The notes under the pieces: model-generated
The model's input: only the letters and a program-made list of their open reading frames with translations
The model's database searches: none
Told to the model about the DNA's origin: nothing
In this document: positions 54,249-64,000 of the stretch, one piece after another
How positions within the stretch are numbered: position 1 is the stretch's first letter
Layout: every line of letters starts with the position of its first letter
DNA from: Smallanthus sonchifolius
Lineage: Eukaryota; Streptophyta; Magnoliopsida; Asterales; Asteraceae
Assembly: GCA_023525975.1 (NCBI GenBank)
Contig: CM042035.1
Location: 34,625,001-34,689,000 of the forward strand
Direction of reading: 5' to 3'
Length of the DNA stretch: 64,000 nucleotides
Position numbers and translations under genes: made by a program

Positions 54249-55810
54249 GCCTTTTTCTGTTTACCTTTTCATACATTTTAAATTCCTAAAAATTGTAAAT
54301 AAAAGTTATATAAATCCTAGAATCATAAAACTATAAATCTAAAACTTATAAAAATGACTTTTATTTATTCTAGGTATAAATAGGAATTTCTTTTAACTTT
54401 TAATATATTATTTAAATATTTAAAAATCCAATTAAATTAATTTTCAAATTATATTAATCTCTCCATTTTATAAATTAAAACCATAAACCTTTGTGTTTAT
54501 TTTTAAATTAAGAATACATTATAAACCCGTACAAATTCCTAAATAAATTAATTAGTTAGTCGAATTTACTAAATTATCTTATAAACTAATAATTTTTTTT
54601 ATTAGACATTATTAAAATCTTTTAAAACATAAAAATAATTATTTTTGACAAAGAATAATTATTTAAATACTTAAACGATTATTTTTAATAAATAATTATA
54701 CAAATCTCTTTTATCTCACTTAAAACATACAAGTCCTTATTAACTTATTTGATTAGTCATTTTAAAACTTACAAAACATTTTAGTTGAACCTAAATGTAT
54801 ATAACTGTATCATTTCAAAATTCCAAATTATGATATAAACTACTTTTCCTAAAACTTATATAACCTCATCCTCAACCTCAGACTTTACTATCTCATGCAA
54901 GCTATCTCAACCTTAGAACCCAATCTATCGTGTAGGTGTGTTGTGAGAAATTCTCACGATATCTATTCAACTTATCAAACTCAATCATCTTTAGCTCCTC
55001 ATTCAAGTGAGTTTTCATAGCCCCTTTTTACTGCTTTTGTTTTTGGGGTGAAACATGTGTTAACTACTTTATCTACACGATTCAATAAATTGATTCTATG
55101 CTATGATCTACATGCTTTATATCTTGAACTATTTGGTGACCATTGCATGAACGCATGCCAGTACATTCATTAACTTGTGTTGCAAGCCTAAGGTAGTACC
55201 TAACATGATCATTTATAGGGGAATCCGAAACTAAACTAAATTTACCACATAACCTTGGCGGGTTGTTGTTGGTGTGAACTATTATCATGGGTGTATCTCC
55301 CCATGTTGGATGCGAACTATTAACTTGGATGTCATCTCCCCATGTTGGACGTGAACTATAAAACTTCGGGTGTTATCTAACCCTTTTTTATCAAAACGGC
55401 AATCCGTGGGATTGTGGCAGCTAGATTTCATTTACCAGGGTTGAACTGTACGCTTGGAGCCTTATGTGTTCTTATATATGCTTTAGATCTGCATTTGAAT
55501 CTTCTGAATCGTAAACTATACCTAAACTTTAGTTTGGTGTCAAAACCTATGTTGCTCACCAACTACTTGTAGTTGACATTTACTCGCATGTTTCAGGTGC
55601 ACCTGCTTAAGGCCATTGCTGCTCATGTAGAACCTGGACCTAGATAAGGAATTGAAATTATATTATGTTATACTTTTGACTTTTCATTGTTCTTGTAACG
55701 GATCATTTAATATGGATTAATAAATACTTTCACATTAAATAGATGATCATGAGCTTTTGAACAACCGTGTCAGTCCCGGCGTATAATTCGCCGCCGGCCG
55801 GGGTGTGACA

Positions 55811-56256
55811 GATTGGTATCAGAGCCATGGTTATAGGGAATTAGGTTATTAGACACATGACCTAGACTATAACCTAGGAGTCCCAAACATGAGTTTAACT
55901 CGTGTATTTCATTAGGAACTCCTCTATGCTATGCTTATCTACAACTATCTATTTCTAGCTACCTGATGCAACTACGTGAACTACAAGTGAGCTATACTCT
56001 TAGACTAAAAAGTCTAACCCAAACAAAACTCCCGAAGGTATGTGGGTTCTAACTAATGAATGGGGACTTGTGCAATCCGGAAGGGTGGATGCCTGTATTC
56101 TGGGAATTCTGTCTAGGAAAGCATTTCGTATAAATCCAAATCAACCGCTGGACCAGTTATGCTTTCATGGGAATTCTTGGGATGAGTATCCACTTATAGG
56201 CTAAAGCATGACTCCTAAAACATAAGAACAACCTCACTGACAAGATTATCCAGCAA
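55811..56256 (+). other. PBS and leader of Gypsy D
   Basis: PBS TTGGTATCAGAGCCATGG (55813-55830) matches initiator-Met tRNA. The leader is closely related to that of Gypsy C. No coding sequence is visible. Confidence 0.85.
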
Positions 56257-59200
56257 ATGACTACTATCCTGCCCACTATGGTCAATCAGCTAAATCAAAA
56301 TGCTGCACCGAGAAACCCGGTGTGTACATTCAAGCATTTTAACTCCTGCAATCCTACAAAGTTCTTCGGGAACGAAGGAGCCACTGGACTTCTCCAATGG
56401 TTCGAGAGCATTGAAGGAACCTTCATCAATGCGGACTGCCCTGAGAACCTAAAGGTTCGCTATGCTACCAGTGTCTTCCAAAAGAGGGCACTCACCTGGT
56501 GGAATGGGGAGAAACGAAACCGGGGAATGGAAACTGCACTAGCCCTATCTTGGGCTGAGGTCAAGACTCTTATGACAGAAGAGTTTTGCCCCCGGAATGA
56601 AGTCCAGAAGCTAGAAGCCGAATTTTGGGACTTGAAGCAAGATAGTGGTGAAAGTCTTGCCTACACCACTCGTTTCCATGAACTCAGTCTACTGGTGCCC
56701 CACATGGTCACTCCTCTCTCTCGAGCAATCGAGAAATACATCAATGGTCTGCCCATGCAGATTCAAGACACTGTCCTGGGTAGCAAACCGGCAACCCTTG
56801 AGGAAGCCATCCGTCTTGCTGCCACCCTATCAGACAATCACATCAAGGCAGGAACCCTATCCAAGAAGGGTGCCAAGAAAGTGTCTGAGAAGACCACTGC
56901 AGAATCTTCCAAGGAGACCCGGTCTGAGTCTTCTTTCAACAACAGAAAGAGGAAGGGCAAGAACTTTTCCATTGTTACCCCAGCCGTTCTTCTGACCCAG
57001 GTAGCTCCAACTACCTCCAACCCCAACAAAAAGCAATATGTGGGAAACTCACCACTATGTAACACCTGCAGACTACACCACCCTACCCAATCTCCATGTC
57101 GTTTGTGCACCCTATGCGGGCGTTATGGGCACTGGGCAGTTACCTGCCGCATCCCTCCAGCACCACAAGTTTACCAGCCTGCCGTTCCCGTTCCTGCTGT
57201 CTCGGTTCCTGCTGCTATCAACCAGGGTCGTGCCTGTTATGAGTGCGGTGACCCGAACCATTTCAGAAACCGCTGCCCTAGGTTGGTCATTGTAAACTAG
57301 GCCAACATGAACCAGGGCAATATGATTCAAGGAAACATGAATCAAGGAAATATGAACCGAGAAAATGTGAACCAAGGAAATGCAAACCCCGCAGCTCGTG
57401 GACGTGCCTTCAACATTAATGCTAACGAGGCTCAACCCAATAACGAGGTAGTGAACGGTATGTACCTAATTAACCAGCAATATGCCTCTATCCTATTTGA
57501 CACTGGTTCCGATAGAAGTTTCGTGTCCTTCAAATTTGAACCACAACTTGCTATGAGTCGAGCTAAATTAGACAAACCCTTTGACATTCTAGTAGCAGAC
57601 GGTTATTCTGTCTCGTGTGACTCTATCATTAGAAACTGTACTCTGAACTTGAACGATCACGACTTCTCTATCAATCTTATTCCTATGGCACTCGGAGGTT
57701 TTGACATCATAGTAGGCATGGATTGGCTGACTGAGCACCACGCTGAAGTTATCTGCTTTGACAAGTATATTCGTATCCCTCTCGGCTCGGGCGACATTCT
57801 GGAAGTCTACGGTGAAAAGCCATCGAATGGGCTAAAGCTCATGTCTTGCACCATCGCACGGAAGTTCCTACGAAAGAAGTGTGTGGCGTTCTTGGCCCAT
57901 GTTGTGGATAAGAAAAGCAAAGACAAGAGTCCTCAAGATATTCCCGTGATCAAAGACTTTCCGGAAGTATTTCCCGAGGACTTACCTGGTCTTCCTCCTA
58001 TACGTCAAGTCGAATTCCGTATTGACTTAGTGCCAGGAGCAAACCCCGTGGCCAAGTCACCTTATCATCTTGCACCATCAGAGATGCAGGAACTTTCAAG
58101 CCAACTCCGAGAACTTTCTGACAAAGGATTTATTCGTCCTAGCATTTCCCCTTGGGGAGCACCTGTTCTATTCGTCAAGAAGAAGGATGGTTCTTTCAGA
58201 ATGTGCATCGACTATCGGGAACTCAACAAGCTTACTGTGAAGAACCGTTATCCACTTCCAAGGATTGATGATTTATTTGATCAACTTCAAGGCTCGACTT
58301 ACTTCTCGAAGATTGATCTTCGTTCTGGTTACCACCAGTTACGAGTCATCGAATCCGATATTCCAAAGACAACCTTTCGTACAAGATACGGCCATTACGA
58401 ATTCATGGTTATGCCCTTTGGTCTAACCAACGCACCCGCGGTGTTCATGGACCTTATGAATCGCGTGTGCAAACCGTACTTGGACAAGTTCGTAATCGTC
58501 TTCATTGACGATATCCTAATCTATTCAAAATCAAAAGCAGAACACGAGGAACATCTGCGTTTGGTTTTAGATCTCTTGAAGAAGGAGCAATTATACGCTA
58601 AGTTCTCCAAGTGTGAATTTTGGCTAAAAGAGGTCCAATTTTTGGGACACATAGTCAACGAGAAGGGTATTCACGTGGATCCTGCTAAGATTGAAGCAGT
58701 AAAGAACTGGCAAACTCCAAAGACCCCTACCGAAGTCCGTTCTTTTCTTGGTTTAGCTGGCTATTATCGTCGTTTCATAGCCAACTTTTCCAAAATCGCG
58801 GTGCCACTCACTGCCTTGACACATAAAGGCAAGCCCTACGAGTGGGGACCAAAGCAAGAGGAAGCCTTCCAGACTCTAAAGCAGAAATTGTGTGAAGCCC
58901 CTATTTTAACACTTCCTGACGGAACTGAAGATTTTGTCGTCTACTGTGACGCTTCTCACTTAGGCCTTGGTTGCGTTCTTATGCAACGAGGCAAAGTGAT
59001 TGCTTACGCATCTCGGCAACTCAAAATCCATGAGAAAAATTATACGACGCACGACCTTGAGCTGGGTGCGGTCGTATTCGCTCTCAAAATTTGGAGACAC
59101 TACTTGTATGGCACTAAGTGTGAGATTTTCACCGACCATAAGAGTCTCCAGCATATCTTCAATCAGAAAGAACTCAACATGAGGCAAAGGCGTTGGGTTG

Positions 59201-60759
59201 AACTCTTAAACGACTACGACTGCAACATTCGTTATCATCCTGGTAAGGCGAATGTCATGGCCGATGCTTTTAGTCGTAAAGAACCTATCAAGATACATAG
59301 CATTCGTATCCAAAATGATATTCAAACTCGTATCCTGGAAGCACAACATCTCTCGGTTACGGAAGGGAACATGTACAACGAAATGTCATGCGGTGCAGAA
59401 CTCCAGCTGGAAACCAAACCCAATGGGTTACTCTACTTTCTAAACCGCATTTGGATCCCTGACCGTGATAACCTTCGTACTTTTGTCATGAACGAGGCTC
59501 ACAAGACTCGTTATTCTATCCATCCAGGTGCAGAAAAAATGTACAAGGATCTTCGTACTCAATACTGGTGGCCTGGTATGAAAAAGGACATCGCTCTATA
59601 CGTGTCCAAGTGCCTTACTTGTTTGAAGGTTAAGGCCGAACACCAGCGTCCATCAGGCTAGCTTGAACAACCCGAGATACCTGTGTGGAAGTGGGAATGT
59701 ATTGCCATGGACTTCATAACCAAACTCCCGCACACGTCCCGTGGTCATGATAGCATATGGGTGATCATCGACCGTTTGACAAAATCTGCTCATTTCTTGC
59801 CTATCCGTGAAGACTACCGAGTTGAGAAATTGGCTCGAATCTACATTGATGAGATTGTTAGTCGACACGGTGTACCTCTCAATATCATTTCTGATCGTGA
59901 CGGACGATTCACTTCTCGTTTCTGGCAATCATTACAATCAGCTTTGGGCACTCAGTTGAATCTTAGTACGGCTTACCATCCGCAAACTGATGGTCAGTCC
60001 GAACGAACGATTCAAACTCTTGAAGACATGCTTAGAGCCTGTGTCATTGACTTCAAGGGTAATTGGGACTTACACCTGCCCTTAGTCGAGTTCTCGTATA
60101 ATAACAGCTACCACATGAGCATTGACATGGCTCCTTTTGAAGCACTTTATGGTCGTAAGTGCCGCTCTCCTATCTGTTGGACGGAGATTGGGGAATCACA
60201 GATTACTGGCCCTGAACTCATCCAAGAAACTTCTGACAAGATCTTGCAAATCCGAGACAACCTTCTGGCTGCAAGGAGTCGACAAAAGAGCTACGCTGAC
60301 AAACGTCGAAAACCCTTAGAGTTTTAAGTCGGTGATCTAGTCCTTCTCAAGGTATCCCCTTGGAAAGGAGTAGTCCGTTTTGGAAAGAAAGGGAAGCTTG
60401 CACCGAGATTTGTAGGCCCTTTTAAAATCCTGGAACGGATTGGGAAAGTAGCTTACAAGTTGGATCTTCCAGAAGAGCTTAGTAACATTCATCCTACTTT
60501 CCATATCTCAAACTTAAAGAAATGCTTGGCTGATGAGAACCTCCAAATACCGCTCGACGAGGTGCACATTGACGAATCAATGCACTTCGTGGAGAAGCCC
60601 GTGGAAATCATGGATCGGGAGGTTAAGCAACTCAAGCGAAGCCGAATCCCAATTGTGAAGGTTCGATGGGAATCCAAACGTGGCCCTGAGTTTACTTGGG
60701 AACGTGAAGACCAGATGAAGGCCAAGTACCCTCACCTATTCCCAGGACCCTCCTCTTAG
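56257..60759 (+). pseudogene. Gypsy D gag-pol polyprotein, one frame with three stops
   Basis: One frame of 1501 codons runs from ATG 56257 to the stop at 60757-60759, broken by TAG 57298, TAG 59659 and TAA 60325. Compared with C, the N-terminal 40 or so residues of gag differ, so the original start may be lost. In order: gag (KHFNSCNPTKFFG, residue about 27; LTWWNGEKR); zinc knuckle CYECGDPNHFRNRC (about 327); protease DTGSDRSFVS (about 414); RT with FIDDILIYS (about 750); RNase H (YCDASHLGLG, TDHKSL); integrase zinc module (HPGAEKM...CLTC) and core (WVIIDRLTKSAHF, SDRDGRFTSRF, HPQTDGQSERT); and a chromodomain-like C-terminus (GPEFTWERED). Catalytic residues are all retained. Confidence 0.94.
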
Positions 60760-60782
60760 TGAAATTTCGGGGCGAAATCTCC

Positions 60783-60797
60783 TAAAGTAGGGGAGAC
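60783..60797 (+). promoter_or_regulatory. Polypurine tract, Gypsy D
   Basis: AAAGTAGGGGAGAC directly precedes the 3' LTR. Confidence 0.85.
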
Positions 60798-61050
60798 TGT
60801 AATCCCCGAGGAATTTCCGACCTTATCTTAACTTCCCCGACATTGTAACCTATTTATGTTGTGAATATATTTAATGAATTATTGGAATTCTTTTATATTT
60901 AATACCATTACTACTATACGATAAACATTTATTCAAGAACAATTATATAGATATTTATTATATACATATGTTAATACAAATGTATAAACAAATCTCAAGA
61001 ACATTAATGATAATGATTAATAAACTCATTTGAGAAAAATAGAATTTAAT

Positions 61051-61108
<58 letters not shown>

Positions 61109-63596
61109 CAAGTAATTAATTTGGGTTATAATAAATCTATTACTTTTTATTTTAATTAAATAACTTATGAAATTTATAAAGATTTATAAATTTAAAAGTT
61201 GTTATGGTTTGTTTTAATAAAACTTTGAAACATAAATTGGAATTAAAAACCTAACTTTGAACATGAAATAATAAACTTTGAAAGTCTGGGGGTTGACTTG
61301 CAAATTCTGAAACTAAATTGAGGCATGAAATAATAACATTTAAACCGCAGGGACCTGTTATGTAAATTCTAAATTCTCCCTTCTCTCAAATGATCCCGAG
61401 TTCGAATCTGGCGAAAGCCGGCTTTGAAACCAAGACATTGATCTCGCGACTAAGGTAATAGCAATCGAAATCGAAACCGACAATACGTTCGCGAGACCCA
61501 ATCGATCCATCTTCCACCTTTAATCGAACCTTTATGATCGTATCAATGGTGAAACCCGTAACCGCGGCGTTCTTGAATGTCGATTACTCAATCGATTCAT
61601 TTCCGAATGAATCAGCTATAAATAGCCACTCAAATCCGTCTACGGTACTCATCCCAAACTCCCCGAACCTTAAATCCTTTCGTTAATGGCCACCGGAGCT
61701 CGAATTACCGTCGGCGAACACCCCGATTTTGGCTCGATCGATCTCGCGATCCACACAATTAACTAAGGTAAAAATTATATCATTCGAACCGTTGGAACTA
61801 GAGGATCAAAAGCCCTATGAAATTAGGCACGACTGTTAGCCGGATCGACCGAAATTACGGGCTAGGGTTTCGGTTGGATTTGGGGGGAAGATGATGGTCG
61901 TGGCCTTCAGGGTAGACACTAACTCGAACCGCGTTTAGGACAAGGCATCATGCCCAGTCCAGCGGTAAAGCGTGCGTGTTGGTGTTGAACCGGTAGAGGG
62001 CACGGGTTCGAGTCCTGCTGCATAATTTTTTTAAGCCTTTTTCTGTTTACCTTTTTATACATTTTAAATTCCTGAAAATTGTAAATAAAATTTATATAAA
62101 TCCTAGAATCATAAAACTATAAATCTAAAACTTATAAAAATGACTTTTATTTATTCTAGGTATAAATAGGAATTTCTTTTAACTTTTAATATGATATTTA
62201 AATATTTAAAAATCTAATTAAATTAATTTTCAAATTATATTAATCTCTCCATTTTATAAATTAAAACCATAAACCTTTGTGTTTATTTTTAAATTAAGAA
62301 TACATTATAAACCCGTACAAATTCCTAAATAAATTAATTAGTTAGTCGAATTTACTAAATTATCTTATAAACTAATAATGTTTATTATTAGACATTATTA
62401 AAATCTTTTAAAACATAAAAATAATTATTTTTGACAAAGAATAATTATTTAAATACTTAAACGATTATTTTTAATAAATAATTATACAAATCTCTTTTAT
62501 CTCACTTAAAACATACAAGTCCTTATTAACTTATTTGATTAGTCGTTTTAAAACTTACAAAACATTTTAGTTGAACCTAAATGTATAGAACTGTATCATT
62601 TCAAATTTCCAAATTATGATATAAACTACTTTTCCCAAAACTTATATAACCTCATCCTCAACCTCAGACTTTACTATCTCATGCAAGCTATCTCAACCTT
62701 AGAACCCAATCTATCATATAGGTGTGTTGTGAGAAATTCTCACGATATCTATTCAACTTATCAAACTCAATCATCTTTAGCTCCTCATTCAAATGAGTTT
62801 TCATAGCCCCTTTTTACTGCTTTTGTTTTTGGGGTGAAACATGTGTTAACTACTTTATCTACACGATTCAATAACTTGATTCTATGCCATGATCTACATG
62901 CTTTATATCTTGAACTATTTGGTGACCATTGCATGAACGCATGCCAGTACATTCATTAACTTGTGTTGCAAGCCTAAGGTAGTACCTAACATGATCATTT
63001 ATAGGGGAATCCGAAACTAAACTAAATTTACCACATAACCTTGGCGGGTTGTTGTTGGTGTGAACTATTATCATGGGTGTATCTCCCCATGTTGGATGTG
63101 AACTATTAACTTGGATGTCATCTCCCCATGTTGGACGTGAACTATAAAACTTTGGGTGTTATCTAACCCTTTTTTATCAAAACGGCAATCCGTGGGATTG
63201 TGGCAGCTAGATTTCATTTACCAGGGTTGAACTGTACGCTTGGAGCCTTATGTGTTCTTATATATGCTTTAGATCTGCATTTGAATCTTCTGAATCGTAA
63301 ACTATACCTAAACTTTAGTTTGGTGTCAAAACCTATGTTGCTCACCAACTACTTGTAGTTGACATTTACTCGCATGTTTCAGGTGCACCTGCTTAAGGCC
63401 ATTGCTGCTCATGTAGGACCTGGACCTAGATAAGGAATTGAAATTATATTATGTTAGACTTTTGACTTTTCATTGTTCTTGTAACAGATCATTTAAGATG
63501 GATTAATAAATACTTTCGCATTAAATAGATGATCATGAGCTTTTGAACAACCGTGTCAGCCCCGGCGTATATTCCGTCGCCGACCGGGGTGTGACA
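60798..63596 (+). repeat. 3' LTR of Gypsy D
   Basis: This 2799-bp LTR is nearly identical to the 5' LTR. Its (TA)n run (61055-61104) is about 18 bases longer. It has the TATA box at 61616-61625, tRNA-like boxes (about 61945-62033) and the hairpin at 63346-63361. Confidence 0.95.
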
Positions 63597-63601
63597 TGAA
63601 G

Positions 63602-64000
63602 ATCCTCACATGTGGTGATAGAATTATCTGGGAGGGTTTCAAGCCAAATGGATGCACGCCTAGAGAGCGAGAATGGGAAAAGACGTAAGTAGATTGATTC
63701 CTCAGGCACACCCGTGATATTGAAGGTATCACATATACGAACGAATCGGGACAGGTGTACGGGTGCATCCTCATCCTCGAGGCCATGAAATTGTGTGGCA
63801 TGAGTGATTGTACTCATGACATGTGATGGGATTCGCCAAGAATTTGTGTTCGGAACAGTGGGGCGTGTGATCGAAGATCTCGCCACAGTGACCCCATCGC
63901 TGGCTCTATGGTGTACTGTACGCCTCACTGGTGGATCAGCGTTGCCCATTTTAGGGAATGGAAATGGGCTAGTAGGACGCCTCTCGGATTTGTACAGCGC
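63602..64000 (-). pseudogene. Athila/Tat-type gag, N-terminal part (continues beyond window)
   Basis: On the minus strand the frame is open from the window edge through a Met at 63949 (MGNADPPVRRTV) to the D insertion site. It contains FHGLEDEDAPVHLSRF, YLRLFPFSLSRRASIWLETLP and SITTCEDL, the characteristic gag pattern of long Gypsy elements of the Athila/Tat group. It continues at 53022. Because the frame is open to the edge, the true start may lie outside the window. Confidence 0.75.

Larger units (their letters stand above)
53028..55810 (+). repeat. 5' LTR of Gypsy D
   Basis: This 2783-bp LTR starts TGTAATCCCCGAGG and ends GGGGTGTGACA. It holds a (TA)n run (53285-53317), a TATA box (53828-53837), donor-like CTAAG|GTAAAAA (about 53979), tRNA-like boxes (about 54160-54240), CATAGCCCC...GGGGTGAAACATG (about 55017-55057), a CAACTACTTGTAGTTG hairpin (55560-55575) and acceptor-like TTTCAG|GTG (about 55597). 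The 68-codon ORF at 55082-55288 recurs in the 3' LTR and is not supported. Confidence 0.95.
53028..63596 (+). mobile_element. Gypsy D: complete Ty3/Gypsy element, Tekay/Del-like
   Basis: This 10.6-kb element has LTRs at 53028-55810 and 60798-63596, an iMet PBS, gag-pol in one frame and a PPT. The TSD is tgaag (53023-53027 and 63597-63601). It is inserted in an Athila/Tat-type gag. LTRs differ at about 40 sites by eye plus a (TA)n length change, giving an age close to that of Gypsy C. Three in-frame stops make it non-autonomous. Confidence 0.96.

Noticed and set aside
55082..55288. 68-codon minus-strand ORF present twice (also 62868-63074)
   Set aside because: It is duplicated only because it lies in both LTRs of Gypsy D.

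Overview
The window is plant nuclear DNA made almost entirely of nested LTR retrotransposons. I found no convincing host gene, rRNA, functional tRNA gene, CRISPR array or bacterial feature. The SIRE/Maximus-type Ty1/Copia elements carry a long third ORF (ORF3) downstream of pol. Predicted proteins of this kind are common in daisy-family (Asteraceae) genomes, so an Asteraceae source is likely; this is inference from protein resemblance only.

Layout. (1) 1-808: AT-rich sequence ending in a minus-strand Copia LTR fragment. (2) 809-31393: Copia A (+), old and decayed, missing its 5' end. Two younger elements sit inside its ORF3: Gypsy C (-, 7797-17918, TSD cttat) and Copia E (-, 19110-29691, TSD ctcca). 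A resumes after E with the end of ORF3, a PPT and its 3' LTR. (3) 31394-32829: 5' end of Copia F (-): gag start, leader, PBS and LTR. (4) 32830-49003: a Gypsy LTR (G) split by Copia B (+, 33604-47199, TSD accac). (5) 49004-50181: AT-rich, unassigned. (6) 50182-52596: Gypsy solo LTR H (TSD ataat). (7) 52602-64000: an Athila/Tat-type gag (-) split by Gypsy D (+, 53028-63596, TSD tgaag).

Copia B is the best preserved element. Its two 491-bp LTRs differ at 4 sites by eye. It has long ORFs for gag, pol and ORF3, spoiled only by a one-base slip in an A run and by stops at the gag-protease junction. Gypsy C and D are about equally old (roughly 40 LTR differences each). Their gag-pol regions each lie in one reading frame, with three stops apiece. 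C and D share closely related internal regions and leaders but have very different LTRs.

The most interesting signals are these. Each Copia family has a private palindromic motif that recurs in the LTR, in the gag leader and/or in the region before ORF3. ORF3 has a conserved modular layout with no visible membrane segment, and in A and B it is preceded by an intron-like donor/acceptor pair of similar length. Three divergent Copias share an in-frame TAG just before protease that also looks like a splice acceptor. Gypsy C's LTR carries a segment of Copia E LTR. The Gypsy LTRs share short conserved modules (a CAACT/AGTTG hairpin, a TTTCAG|GT acceptor-like site and a GGGGTGAAACA block), and several carry tRNA-like A/B boxes.
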